Notes: generated from the letters alone by a model not told the origin. A stretch of DNA of 64,000 nucleotides from Desulfoluna sp942491485 (GCA_942491485.1 CALOAX010000018.1:124001-188000); one strand, 5' to 3'; positions 44,695 to 53,402 are shown, counted from the stretch's first letter. A program made the numbers and translations.

Positions 44695-45804
44695 TTGACG
44701 CAATTTAATGGACGCACCCAGATCTGCTACGGCGAAAACGCCATCAACAACCTGGAGAAGCTGACGGGCCGACACGCCTTTATCGTTACCGATCCGTTTA
44801 TGGTGAAGATGGGGTTTACCGACCGCGTCATCAGTTGCCTGGAGCGTGCGAATATCAGCCAGAGCGTTTTTGACAAGGTTGAGCCCGACCCTTCCCTTCA
44901 GACCGTGCAAAAAGGGACGGTGAAGCTCCTTTCCGACGGCGCGGACCTTGTCATTGCACTGGGGGGAGGCTCGGCCATCGACGCGGCCAAGGCGATGATG
45001 TACTTCGCTTACAAAGCGGACCCCTCCAAAGCAAAACCCCAGCTGGTGGTTATTCCCACCACCAGCGGCACGGGCTCCGAAGTGACCGCCGTCACCGTGG
45101 TGACCGACACCGAACAGCAGATGAAGATTCCGCTCATTGACGACCTGATCATTCCGGATATGGCCGTTTTGGACGCTCGCTTCACCCGCTCTGTGCCCCC
45201 TTCGGTGACTGCCGCCACCGGCATGGATGTTCTCACCCATGCCCTGGAGGCCTTTGTCTCCACACCGGCCAATGCCTTTACCGATCTCTACGCGGTGCAC
45301 GCCATCAAGTACGTGTTCCGGTACCTCTTGAGGTGCTACCGCAACGGAGACGACATGGAGGCGCGCCAGAACATGCTTCTGGCATCCTGCATGGCGGGCA
45401 TGGCCTTTAACAACAGCGGCCTCGGCGTGGCTCACAGCATGGCCCATACCCTGGGCGGGCTGTTCCACATACCCCACGGCAAAGCCAACGCCGTGCTGCT
45501 CCCCTACGTCATCCGCTTCAACAGCTTTGACGTTCGGGACCGATACCGCACCATCGCCAAGAAGCTCGAACTCCCCTGCGACACCGTGGAGCAGGGCAAC
45601 GAGAGCCTCATTGAGGCGGTGCGCTGGCTCAACAGCCAGATGGGTATTCCCAACAGAGTCCGGGACCTGGGAATCAAGGAAGACGATTTCCAGAACGCTC
45701 TTGAAACCATGGCCCGGCACGCCATGGACGACGCCTGCACAACGACCAACCCGAGACGCCCCTCCCCGAGGGACATCCGGCAGTTGCTGCGCAAGGCGTA
45801 TTAA
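44695..45804 (+). CDS. eutG: Iron-type alcohol dehydrogenase EutG
   Basis: A 369-residue group III Fe-dependent alcohol dehydrogenase. It has the NAD-binding ALGGGSAIDAAKAM, the ATGMDVLTHALEAFVSTPANAFTD metal region and GLGVAHSMAHTLGGLFHIPHGKANAVLLP. It reduces acetaldehyde to ethanol and regenerates NAD+ for EutE in the lumen. No ATG precedes the conserved start; TTG 44695 with GGAGGG 7 nt upstream is used. It is the last gene of the tightly packed block. Confidence 0.93.
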   Translation: MTQFNGRTQICYGENAINNLEKLTGRHAFIVTDPFMVKMGFTDRVISCLERANISQSVFDKVEPDPSLQTVQKGTVKLLSDGADLVIALGGGSAIDAAKAMMYFAYKADPSKAKPQLVVIPTTSGTGSEVTAVTVVTDTEQQMKIPLIDDLIIPDMAVLDARFTRSVPPSVTAATGMDVLTHALEAFVSTPANAFTDLYAVHAIKYVFRYLLRCYRNGDDMEARQNMLLASCMAGMAFNNSGLGVAHSMAHTLGGLFHIPHGKANAVLLPYVIRFNSFDVRDRYRTIAKKLELPCDTVEQGNESLIEAVRWLNSQMGIPNRVRDLGIKEDDFQNALETMARHAMDDACTTTNPRRPSPRDIRQLLRKAY

Positions 45805-45807
45805 AAA

Positions 45808-45900
45808 CCAGGGGATGATTCCCTGGACCCCAGGTTTGCAAATGTGACCACCCCTCGTTTCTCGGGGTGCTCACATTTGCTGACGGGCTGCGCCCGTGAC
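45808..45900 (+). repeat. Structured intergenic repeat, head orientation (copy D)
   Basis: Follows the eutG stop by 3 nt. The head hairpin is CCAGGGGATGATTCCCTGG. The stem GCAAATGTGA/TCACATTTGC surrounds CCCTCGTTTCTCGGGG and the tail is ACGGGCTGCGCCCGT. The stem differs from copy A by paired changes. The GCCTCCGGCGGC terminus is missing. Confidence 0.8.
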
Positions 45901-45910
45901 TGGCTTATAA

Positions 45911-45942
45911 GGTGATCCTTCTTCCATAGGAGGAAGGATCAT
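45911..45942. repeat. Hairpin after eutG
   Basis: GTGATCCTTC and GAAGGATCATT pair around TTCCATAGGAG. It could act as a weak terminator or processing site; no T-tract follows. Confidence 0.45.
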
Positions 45943-45955
45943 TCAAAGTGATTAT

Positions 45956-45976
45956 GTAGGGTGCATTTATGCACCA
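45956..45976. repeat. Left end of the 106-bp TIR element
   Basis: Identical over 21 nt to the left terminal repeat of the element at 17954. The right end is absent, so this is a truncated copy. Confidence 0.6.
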
Positions 45977-46035
45977 CCCTGAACGGCTACTAATCATGCA
46001 CTTGCAACGCCTGGTGCATTCCCCTCGCATACCGC

Positions 46036-46126
46036 GCGAATGCGGACGCGAGGTGGTTAAAATATCGACACCCGAAGAGCATTCGCCATATGGGGTGCAG
46101 GGGATCATCCCCTGCCCGCCGGAGGC
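46036..46126 (-). repeat. Structured intergenic repeat, closing orientation (copy E)
   Basis: GCGAATGC (46036-46043) pairs with GCATTCGC (46079-46086), followed by the GCAGGGGATCATCCCCTGC hairpin and the terminal CCGCCGGAGGC. The terminus lies 22 nt before the pduS ATG. Confidence 0.8.
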
Positions 46127-46148
46127 ACTATTTTTAGTGGGATTTCAT

Positions 46149-47483
46149 ATGAGAGATCAGATTGTAGAGAAGGTAAAGAACGCCGGCGTTGTAGGCGCCG
46201 GTGGCGCGGGATTTCCCACGCATGTCAAGATCAACGCCGAGGTGGACACGGTTCTCGTGAACGGTGCCTCCTGCGAGCCGCTTTTGATGAGCGACCCCTA
46301 CATCATGGAGCACGAGCTCGACATCATGATTGATGGCTTGAACGCCGTCCTCGATGCCACCGGCGCAAAGCGCGGGGTGATCTGCATCAAGGGCAAGCAC
46401 GGCAAAGCCCTTGAGACCATCAAAGAAGCCGTGGCCAAAGACACCACCGGACGCTTAGAGGCCTTCGAGCTGAAGGATTTCTACCCAGCAGGTGACGAGC
46501 AGGTTCTCGTAAGGGAAGTCACCGGCCGCACCGTTCCCGAGGCGGGCATTCCCCTTCAGGTGGGCGTGGTGGTGAGCAACACCGAATCCCTTTATAACAT
46601 CGCCAACGCCATGAAGGACATTCCACTCACCGAGCGTTACGTCACCGTAACCGGCGAAGTGGGGCAGGACATGGTCGTGAAGGTTCCCGTGGGAACCATC
46701 GTTTCTGACCTCCTTGAATTCGCAGGCGGAACAAAGCTTTCCGACTACCGTGTTGTGGACGGCGGCCCCATGATGGGACGCGTGCTCCCCGACACCGACC
46801 AGCCTGTCACCAAGGTGACCAGCGGCCTGATTGTCCTGGACCCCGAGCACAACGTGGTCAAAGGCAAGGTCATGGACCCTGCGGCCATCAAGCGGATCAC
46901 CGGCACCGTCTGCTGCCAGTGCACCCACTGCACCGAGCTCTGCCCCCGAAACCTTCTGGGGCACTCCATCAACCCCCACAAGCTCATGCGCTCCCTTTCT
47001 GCCATGGTCGAAGATCCCAAGGCGCGCATGGAAGCACTTCTCTGCTGCGAGTGCGGCATCTGCGAGAAGTTCGCCTGCCCCATGGGTATTTCACCCCGTG
47101 AGGTGAACATGCTCATCAAGAAAGAGCTCATGAAAGAGGGCGTCCGATGGCCAGCCACCGGTGAAGAGCCGACAAACCATCCCATGCGCGACGTTCGGTA
47201 CGTGCCCACCAAACGCCTGATGCAACGCCTGGACGTGCTGAAGTATGACACCCACCCCGGCATGCCCGAAGAGGCCTTTGTTCCTGAGCGCGTCGTTATT
47301 CCGCTTTCTCAGCACATCGGCGCACCCGCACAGTGCCTGGTGAAGGAGGGGGACACCGTCAAGAAAGGCGATCTCATCGGTGAAATTCCCGAAGGGGCCC
47401 TGGGTGCACGCATCCACGCCAGCATCGACGGCGTTGTGACGTCAGTCGAGGGCGGCGTGGTGAAAATTTCACGTCGGGCTTAA
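46149..47483 (+). CDS. pduS: PduS: RnfC-like flavo/Fe-S cobalamin reductase
   Basis: A 444-residue protein of the PduS/RnfC family. An N-terminal Gly-rich FMN/NADH region (NAGVVGAGGAGFPTHVK) is followed by an SLBB domain (about 160-225) and two [4Fe-4S] motifs (CCQCTHCTELCPRN from C255; CCECGICEKFACPMG from C299). A C-terminal barrel-sandwich domain (CLVKEGDTVKKGDLIGEIPEG) ends the protein. PduS reduces cob(III)alamin and can pass electrons to PduT. ATG 46149 is used; the upstream frame from 45969 is repeat sequence. Confidence 0.93.
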   Translation: MRDQIVEKVKNAGVVGAGGAGFPTHVKINAEVDTVLVNGASCEPLLMSDPYIMEHELDIMIDGLNAVLDATGAKRGVICIKGKHGKALETIKEAVAKDTTGRLEAFELKDFYPAGDEQVLVREVTGRTVPEAGIPLQVGVVVSNTESLYNIANAMKDIPLTERYVTVTGEVGQDMVVKVPVGTIVSDLLEFAGGTKLSDYRVVDGGPMMGRVLPDTDQPVTKVTSGLIVLDPEHNVVKGKVMDPAAIKRITGTVCCQCTHCTELCPRNLLGHSINPHKLMRSLSAMVEDPKARMEALLCCECGICEKFACPMGISPREVNMLIKKELMKEGVRWPATGEEPTNHPMRDVRYVPTKRLMQRLDVLKYDTHPGMPEEAFVPERVVIPLSQHIGAPAQCLVKEGDTVKKGDLIGEIPEGALGARIHASIDGVVTSVEGGVVKISRRA

Positions 47484-47490
47484 AGGGGAT

Positions 47491-47570
47491 GCCTCCGGCG
47501 CCAGGGGATGATCCCCTGGACCCCATATGGCACCCGGTTCGCTAATGCTCACCGTGTGCGATCAGGGTTT
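47491..47570 (+). repeat. Structured intergenic repeat, head orientation (copy F)
   Basis: Begins GCCTCCGGCG 8 nt after the pduS stop, with the head hairpin CCAGGGGATGATCCCCTGG. The following stem is partly degenerate. Confidence 0.75.
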
Positions 47571-47638
47571 GCCAAGCTTTGCTGAAAAATGAGGCAAGGT
47601 CGCTGAACAATAATTAGGTGTACTTGTTTTGTCGAAAG

Positions 47639-47721
47639 GCCGGTGCGATTTGTCCCGAGGAACGAGGGGCAAAGTGCACCGGCAACCAGCTTTCAAGGTG
47701 GCTCACCTTGCCGCCGGAGGC
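47639..47721 (-). repeat. Structured intergenic repeat, closing orientation (copy G)
   Basis: Arms GCCGGTGCGATTTG and CAAAGTGCACCGGC pair imperfectly around TCCCGAGGAACGAGGGG. The CAAGGTG-GCT-CACCTTG hairpin and the terminal GCCGCCGGAGGC follow. It lies about 60 nt before pduT. Confidence 0.8.
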
Positions 47722-47782
47722 AAGTTTCCATTTTGTTGATACGCCGGATTGTCCGGTTCATAGAGAATAAAGAGGTAAGAGT

Positions 47783-48334
47783 ATGAATTACAGAACGATT
47801 GGTGTTGTGGAACTCAACAGCATCGCCCTGGGCATGCAGACCGCAGACGAGATGAGCAAGGCCGCCACCGTGGACCTTGTCATGGCCCGCCCCACCTGTC
47901 CCGGACGATTCCTGGTCATGGTGGCCGGTGACACCGGTTCCGTTAAAAGCTCAGTGGCCGCAGGCCGTGAGCTGGCCGGAGACATGGTCATTGACTGGTT
48001 TGTGATTTCCAGCATCCACCCCACGGTGCTTCCCGCCCTGTCCGGGGCCACCATCGTGCCCCGCATCAACGCCCTGGGCGTGATTGAAACCTACACCGTG
48101 GCTGCCTGCATTGTGGCGGCAGACGCCGCCGCCAAGTCCGGCCAGGTGGATCTCATCGAGATCCGCTTTGCAGCGGGCCTTGCGGGCAAGTCTTTCGTGA
48201 CCATGACCGGTGACGTGGGCTCTGTGAAGGCTTCTGTTGCCGCAGGCATCGAAGGCGTTGGCGACTCCGGTCCTGTTTACAGCCACGTCGTTATTCCTTC
48301 GCCCAGCGAGGACCTCAAGGCACAGCTTATGTAA
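47783..48334 (+). CDS. pduT: PduT: tandem BMC shell protein with Fe-S-type pore cysteine
   Basis: A 183-residue BMC-T protein matching PduT in length (184) and motifs: IGVVELNSIALGMQTADEMSKAATVDLVMARPTCPGRF with Cys39 at the [4Fe-4S] position, VISSIHPTVLPALSG, and GVIETYTVAACIVAADAAAK in the second domain. PduT trimers bind one cluster at the pore and are thought to relay electrons. It directly follows pduS, its usual partner. GAGG precedes the ATG. Confidence 0.94.
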   Translation: MNYRTIGVVELNSIALGMQTADEMSKAATVDLVMARPTCPGRFLVMVAGDTGSVKSSVAAGRELAGDMVIDWFVISSIHPTVLPALSGATIVPRINALGVIETYTVAACIVAADAAAKSGQVDLIEIRFAAGLAGKSFVTMTGDVGSVKASVAAGIEGVGDSGPVYSHVVIPSPSEDLKAQLM

Positions 48335-48563
48335 CGCAACAGGCCGGCTTACTTCCTTGGGCCGGCCGCTATTATGGGGGAGCACCTGTTCCCCCATGAT
48401 CCTGAGCTTCGATGCGTGTCGCTTCACGTATCGGAGTTCAGGATCATGAAAAAATGAAAACTCTCAATCAACATGGACGCTGAATCTGATGTGCGTGCGA
48501 CGTATGGGACGGGTGCACGCCTGTAGTTATATTCCAATCACGATTGTTTAAGGAGTTTGAAGT
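48335..48563. other. Hairpin-rich spacer before the phosphatase gene
   Basis: Three consecutive stem-loops: GGCCGGC/GCCGGCC (about 48341-48366), ATGGGGGA-GCACCTGT-TCCCCCAT (about 48374-48397), and a longer stem CATGATCCTGA/TCAGGATCATG (about 48394-48449) followed by an A-run. No gene. Confidence 0.6.
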
Positions 48564-49823
48564 ATGATGTTTAAGAAAGGAATGGCATGGATGGTCGGTG
48601 CACTGTTCGTGTGTGGTTCTATGCTCACAGGATGCGGCCTCAAAGCCGAGGTTGCAACCACCCCCGAAAAGCCGGTTGTAAAACTTGAAGACGGCAACTG
48701 GAACCCTGCGGTTAAAGCAAAATTGGAGACGATCATCGCTGAAAACGCCTTCCAGGGCAAAAAAGCGGTCTTCGACTTTGACAACACCACCATCTGTCGC
48801 GACATCGGCGAAGCCACCTTTGCCACCATGGTTGAAGCCGGTCAGTTGAGCCTGGAGGGTGTCTCCCGTGATATCACCCCCTCCTTTGTTCTTGGCGACA
48901 AGAAACTCTCCCTGGACACTGCCAAAAGCCTGCCTGAGTTCTACGAAGATTTCCTCTCTGCCACCAAGCACCAGAAAGGCGAGAAGACTCCTTACTCCAA
49001 CAGCTACGCCTGGGTTGTTCAGATCATGGCAGGGATGACCCCCACCGAGATTCTTCCCTTCAGCGAGAAGGCCTTCGGTAACAACATTGCCATGCAGGAT
49101 TCCGGTGCGGCTGATCTCAAAGAGACCAAAACCAACGGGTACCGCATGCCTTTCTTCTACCCTGAAATGGTGGATCTCTACGGCACGCTGCTGAAAAACG
49201 GGTACGACGTCTATGTCTGCTCTGCCTCCAACATCTGGACCGTTCGCTGGATGGTCACCGAGAACCTCAACAAGCTCATCGAAGCCAAGCACGGAAAGGG
49301 CATCGGCATCGCCCCCGACCACGTCATCGGTGTCAACGTTCTGCTCAAGGACAAGCGTGACGGAAAGCTCTACAAAGATCAGCTCCTCGTGAAGAACAAT
49401 GCGAAGTATGCTGCCATGGACCGTGCTGAGCTCTCCAACTACGAGCTGACCACCCAGATCGTTTACCCCATCACCGGGTACTTCGGCAAAGTGGCCAACA
49501 TCATCAAGTACATCACCAAAGAGCGTCCCTTCCTCATCGGTGGTGACAGCTCCAACGACCTCCCCATGCTGGACCGTGCAGAGAACCGTCTCTGGATTAC
49601 CCGTCTCGAGAAAATGGGTTACCAGGAAGGCCTCGTTGAGCAGATTGGCGACTCCCTGCCCGGCAACTGGATGATTCAGCCTGTTCTTTACAAGAAGTCC
49701 CCCGGTTTTGTGGCCACTCAGGCTGAGCTCGACAAGCGTCTGGCTCCCAAGGCGTCTGCCATTGCCAAGACCACAAAGGTTGTGAAGTTCCTCAAAGAGA
49801 ATGGAGAGCTGGCTCAGTTCTAA
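48564..49823 (+). CDS. HAD-superfamily phosphatase lipoprotein (phosphorylcholine-phosphatase-like)
   Basis: A 419-residue exported protein. The lipoprotein signal ends in the lipobox MLTGCG (Cys24). The HAD motif I is VFDFDNTT (D71, D73), with VYVCSASNIWTVRWM around motif II and IGGDSSNDLPML as the acidic motif IV. Exported HAD enzymes of this layout include phosphorylcholine phosphatase, which also accepts phosphoethanolamine. Between pduT and eutB2, release of ethanolamine or choline from phosphorylated head groups outside the cytoplasm is a reasonable inference. Start has AAGGAG upstream. Confidence 0.82.
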   Translation: MMFKKGMAWMVGALFVCGSMLTGCGLKAEVATTPEKPVVKLEDGNWNPAVKAKLETIIAENAFQGKKAVFDFDNTTICRDIGEATFATMVEAGQLSLEGVSRDITPSFVLGDKKLSLDTAKSLPEFYEDFLSATKHQKGEKTPYSNSYAWVVQIMAGMTPTEILPFSEKAFGNNIAMQDSGAADLKETKTNGYRMPFFYPEMVDLYGTLLKNGYDVYVCSASNIWTVRWMVTENLNKLIEAKHGKGIGIAPDHVIGVNVLLKDKRDGKLYKDQLLVKNNAKYAAMDRAELSNYELTTQIVYPITGYFGKVANIIKYITKERPFLIGGDSSNDLPMLDRAENRLWITRLEKMGYQEGLVEQIGDSLPGNWMIQPVLYKKSPGFVATQAELDKRLAPKASAIAKTTKVVKFLKENGELAQF

Positions 49824-49844
49824 TTCTTTAAAATGAAAAAACGC

Positions 49845-49930
49845 ATGCACCGGGGCTCAATCCGGTACATGCGCTTAGGGGATGTGTCGAAGGCCCGCGG
49901 TCAGAGGTGGGGCCTTCGACATCAAAAGGA
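49845..49930 (+). terminator. Paired strong hairpins after the phosphatase gene
   Basis: CGCATGCACCGG pairs with CCGGTACATGCG (11 of 12) and, directly after, GATGTGTCGAAGGCCC pairs with GGGCCTTCGACATC. Both lack a T-tract. They may end or process the upstream transcript. Confidence 0.55.
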
Positions 49931-50135
49931 CCTTAACATAAAAGGGCCTTGTTAGAAAATACCCCAATATATGAGGGGTTGCGGTAAGTCAACGAGGATG
50001 TGTCCGCAAAACATATGCGTTTCCATTGGCCACAAAGTCACGGTGTGCCGCATGGAAGCAGGGTCCACAGGTCTGCCCGGCCTATTAGGACAACGCATTT
50101 GCGAGGCCATCGCATGATGTGAAGGAGAAGTGCAC

Positions 50136-51497
50136 GTGAATTTAAGAAGCCAGATCGGTGATAAGGTTTTTGCGTTCTCATCGGTCCGAGACGTTCTGGC
50201 AAAAGCCAACAATGAAAAATCCGGCGACGCCCTGGCCGGAATCGCCGCGGAGTCTGCCACCGAACGTGTGGCGGCCAAGCTCTGCCTTGCCAATCTCCAG
50301 CTGAAAGACATCTACGAGAACCCGGTCATTCCCTATGAATCCGATGAGGTGACCCGGGCCATCTACGACGGTCTCAACACCACCATCTACGAGAAGGTGA
50401 AGAACTGGACCGTGGCCGAACTGCGGGAGTACATCCTCAAAACCCGGCGCCAGGGAGACCTCCTGAACATCAGCCGGGGCCTTACCAGCGAAATGATCGC
50501 TGCGGCCGCCAAACTCATGTCCACCATGGACCTTGTCTACGCCGCCAAAAAGATCAAGGTATCCGCCCACTGCAACACCACCATCGGCCTTCCCGGAACC
50601 CTGTCGTTCCGCAACCAGCCCAACCACCCCACGGACAACATCGAAGGCATCCTGGCCTCCCTTAAAGAGGGGCTCTCCTTCGGCTCCGGCGACGCCTGCT
50701 TCGGCGTCAATCCCGTGGAAGACAACGTGGAAAACTTTCAGCGGGTCATGGGCGCCATCACCGATTTCAAAGAGAAGTACGACGTGCCCACCCAGTGCTG
50801 CGTGCTTGCCCACGTCACCACCCAGATGCAGGCCCTTGAGCGCAAGGTGCCCCTGGACCTCATGTTCCAGAGTATTGCCGGCACCCAGAGTGCCAACGAA
50901 GCCTTTGGCATCTCCGTTTCCATGCTGGACGAAGCCCGGGAGATGGCCCTTCGCCTCGGCACCTCCACCGGGCCCAACGTCATGTACTTCGAAACCGGCC
51001 AGGGCTCTGAGATCTCCCTCGACTGCCACCACGGCGTTGACATCATGACCCTCGAAGCGCGCTGTTATGGCATGGCCCGTCGCTACAATCCCTTTATGCT
51101 CAACAACGTCTCCGGTTTTATCGGTCCCGAGACCATCTACACCGGCAAAGAGGTAATCCGGGCCGACCTGGAAGACCTCTTCATGGGCAAGATGCACGGC
51201 ATCCCCATGGGGATCGCCCCCTGTTACACCAACCACATGAAAGCCGATCAGGACGACCAGGAGCTGGGTACCATGCTCTGCGCCATGGCCGGTTCCAACT
51301 TTTTCATGGGCGTTTCCGGTGGAGACGACTGCATGCTCAACTACCAGGACACCAGCTATCACGATGACGCCGCCGCACGCGAAATCCTTGCCCTGAGACC
51401 GGCACCGGAGTTCGAAAAATGGCTGGAGAACTGGGGCATTATGGAAGAGGGCTGCCTCACCGAAGCAGCCGGCGACCCGTCTATCTTCGATAAATAA
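50136..51497 (+). CDS. eutB: Ethanolamine ammonia-lyase large subunit EutB (copy 2)
   Basis: A 453-residue EutB with all family motifs, including MYFETGQGSEIS (catalytic-loop Glu286) and NTTIGLPGTLSFRNQPNH. Relative to copy 1 it is a divergent paralogue rather than a recent duplicate, with changes throughout (e.g. SNFFMGVSGGDDCMLNYQ). GTG 50136 with AAGGAG 8 nt upstream is used. Unlike copy 1 it is separated from its eutC partner by nearly 480 bp of repeat-filled spacer. Confidence 0.96.
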   Translation: MNLRSQIGDKVFAFSSVRDVLAKANNEKSGDALAGIAAESATERVAAKLCLANLQLKDIYENPVIPYESDEVTRAIYDGLNTTIYEKVKNWTVAELREYILKTRRQGDLLNISRGLTSEMIAAAAKLMSTMDLVYAAKKIKVSAHCNTTIGLPGTLSFRNQPNHPTDNIEGILASLKEGLSFGSGDACFGVNPVEDNVENFQRVMGAITDFKEKYDVPTQCCVLAHVTTQMQALERKVPLDLMFQSIAGTQSANEAFGISVSMLDEAREMALRLGTSTGPNVMYFETGQGSEISLDCHHGVDIMTLEARCYGMARRYNPFMLNNVSGFIGPETIYTGKEVIRADLEDLFMGKMHGIPMGIAPCYTNHMKADQDDQELGTMLCAMAGSNFFMGVSGGDDCMLNYQDTSYHDDAAAREILALRPAPEFEKWLENWGIMEEGCLTEAAGDPSIFDK

Positions 51498-51527
51498 GAA
51501 ACACAACTGTTCAGTTTTAAGGGCAGT

Positions 51528-51610
51528 GCCTCCGGCGGCAAGGTGTGCCACCTTGAAAGCAGATTGCGGATGCGCTTCGCCCCTCGTTCCTCGGGTCAAA
51601 TCACATCCGC
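51528..51610 (+). repeat. Structured intergenic repeat, head orientation (copy H)
   Basis: GCCTCCGGCGGC lies 31 nt after the eutB2 stop. The head hairpin is CAAGGTG-TG-CCACCTTG. The stem GCGGATG/CATCCGC surrounds CCCCTCGTTCCTCGGG. Both stems differ from copy A while keeping pairing. Confidence 0.85.
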
Positions 51611-51821
51611 CTTTGATTCGGTGGGGGAGTGGGAAATCAACAACCAAGGCATGTTTGTCAAACTCACATTTTTAAGATGGGTTAAAAACTTGGTCTTCGG
51701 GGTTGTTCTGTTAATAATGAAGAATGATTTAGGGTGTTTCAAGGTTGGTTTTGTTAACCGTGAAGAACATGAAAAGCCCCTCGGGCTACATGAAGGCGCT
51801 TGAATTACCCATACCGTAGAT
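51611..51821. other. Non-coding core of the eutB2-eutC2 spacer
   Basis: About 210 bp between repeats H and I. An 86-codon frame covers it but begins inside the repeat and has no recognisable domain, so it is not called. Confidence 0.45.
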
Positions 51822-51922
51822 ACGGGCGGAGCCCGTCAGCAAATGTGAAGTACCTGAGGAACGAAGGTACGGAGCATTTGCGAGCTTGGGGTGCAGGGGA
51901 TCATCCCCTGCCCGCCGGAGGC
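51822..51922 (-). repeat. Structured intergenic repeat, closing orientation (copy I)
   Basis: Tail hairpin ACGGGCGGAGCCCGT, then arms GCAAATG and CATTTGC around GTACCTGAGGAACGAAGGTAC, then the GCAGGGGATCATCCCCTGC hairpin and the terminal CCGCCGGAGGC. It lies about 54 nt before eutC2. Confidence 0.85.
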
Positions 51923-51975
51923 ATCGTGTTTTGGAAAAAGGTTCGCTGAATAGTGTATTTAGGAGAGCATGTAAA

Positions 51976-52857
51976 ATGAATGAACAAGCACTGATCGAAA
52001 GCGTTATCAGCAAGTTGCTGGAAGAGGGCGTGATTAATGGAACCCCTTCAGCTCAAACGGCTGCAGCCATATCAACATCGGCCTCTTTTAACGGGGAACC
52101 CGTGACCCTTTCGCCCCTTGACGAAGTGAAGGTCGACAACCCCAAAAACATGGCGGCACTTGAGGCCATGAGGAAATCCACCCCCGCCCGTATTCTCATG
52201 GGCCGGTGCGGTGCGCGCCAGAAGACACACTCTTTTCTTCACTTTCAGGCCGACCACGCTGCCGCCGTGGATGCTGTCTTTCTCGATGTCTCGGATGCCT
52301 GCTTAGCTGAAAACGGACTCTTCGGCGTTCAGACCACCGTCAAAGACAAAGACGAATTCCTTATGAAGCCCGAACTGGGCAAAAAGCTGAGCGAAGATGC
52401 AAAGAAAACAATCCTCGACAAATGCGAAAAGGGAGCCCAGGTCCAGATCATCGTGGTGGACGGCTTAAGCTCCACCGCCATTGAGGCCAACATCGCAGAC
52501 ACCGTGCCCGCTCTTATGCAGGGCCTGAAAGCCGAAGGCATCTCCGTGGGCACGCCTTTCTTTGTCAAGTACGGCCGCGTGGGCGTCATGGACGAGGTGG
52601 GCGCACTTCTTAACTGCGACGTGGTCGTTGAACTCATCGGTGAACGCCCCGGCCTTATCACCGCAGAATCCATGAGCGCCTACATGGTCTATAAAGCCGG
52701 TGAGAAGACCGTGGAAGCCGACCGAACTATTATCTCCAATATTCACAAAGGCGGCACCCCCCCGGCAGAAGCCGGCGCCCACATGGCAACCGTGGTGAAG
52801 CAGATGCTCACCCAAAAAGCCAGCGGCGTGGCGTTGTCTGAGGCGATGAGGGGGTAA
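51976..52857 (+). CDS. eutC: Ethanolamine ammonia-lyase small subunit EutC (copy 2)
   Basis: A 293-residue EutC with the N-terminal encapsulation-type helix (NEQALIESVISKLLEEGVING) and the core motifs FQADHAAAVDAVF, VVDGLSSTAIEANIADT and GERPGLITAESMSAYM. It is clearly diverged from copy 1. ATG 51976 has AGGAG upstream; the frame extends back into repeat I but that extension is not coding. It is bracketed by repeats I and J. Confidence 0.96.
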   Translation: MNEQALIESVISKLLEEGVINGTPSAQTAAAISTSASFNGEPVTLSPLDEVKVDNPKNMAALEAMRKSTPARILMGRCGARQKTHSFLHFQADHAAAVDAVFLDVSDACLAENGLFGVQTTVKDKDEFLMKPELGKKLSEDAKKTILDKCEKGAQVQIIVVDGLSSTAIEANIADTVPALMQGLKAEGISVGTPFFVKYGRVGVMDEVGALLNCDVVVELIGERPGLITAESMSAYMVYKAGEKTVEADRTIISNIHKGGTPPAEAGAHMATVVKQMLTQKASGVALSEAMRG

Positions 52858-52865
52858 AAAAGCAT

Positions 52866-52970
52866 GCCTCCGGCGGCAAGGTGAGCCACCTTGAAAGCTT
52901 GTTGCGCATGCACTTTGCCCCTCGTTCCTCGGGTCAAATTGCATGCGCCTTGGCCTCGGGCTTCGCCCGA
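52866..52970 (+). repeat. Structured intergenic repeat, head orientation (copy J)
   Basis: GCCTCCGGCGGC begins 8 nt after the eutC2 stop. The head hairpin is CAAGGTG-AG-CCACCTTG, and the stem GCGCATGCA/TGCATGCGC surrounds CCCCTCGTTCCTCGGG. The stem is again different yet fully complementary. The tail is CGGGCTTCGCCCG. Confidence 0.85.
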
Positions 52971-53295
52971 TTCGAGGGGTGAAGCATCGATTCAGGTAAT
53001 CACAAGCTTTGTAGTGGTGTGGATACGATAATGTAACCCAAACGGATTCCCGGTGAAGCATGTCGGCGGCGATGATGGCGAAGCTGTCTGAAATGTGGGG
53101 ATGTTGGAGCGCCGCACTCCTGTGCGGCATGGGCGCAAACGTTGAAAAAAAAAGCCGCACGGGAGTGCGGCGCCCCGAAACAGCATGGTGGTTCACCAAC
53201 ACAGGATGAATCGTCTTTCCCGCGCAGGCGGGAATCCATGGTGGATATGTGATGGTGCAGGTCCTCATGGTTCACATGGGTGAGGCGATAATCTG
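52971..53295. other. Non-coding part of the eutC2-eutA2 spacer
   Basis: It contains GGCGCCGCACTCCTGTGCGGC-type and GCCGCACGGGAGTGCGGCGCC inverted sequences (about 53108-53173), forming a long hairpin around GGGCGCAAACGTTG. No gene was recognised. Confidence 0.5.
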
Positions 53296-53402
53296 GTAGG
53301 GTGCATTCCATGCACCACACATGAAATCGTGACGTGTAACGAATGTACTCGGAATGCCAATGCTGTCGCCTGGTCAAACATGGTGCATGAAATGCACCCT
53401 AC
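53296..53402. mobile_element. 107-bp TIR element (second complete copy)
   Basis: Bounded by GTAGGGTGCATTCCATGCACCA and TGGTGCATGAAATGCACCCTAC, in the same layout and length as 17954-18059 but with a different interior. No coding capacity. Confidence 0.75.

Noticed and set aside
48468..49850. 460-codon antisense frame opposite the phosphatase lipoprotein
   Set aside because: The sense frame has a lipobox and all HAD motifs; the antisense frame has none and no ribosome site.
51543..51803. 86-codon frame between eutB2 and eutC2
   Set aside because: It begins within a structured repeat, and the downstream part shows no recognisable motif.
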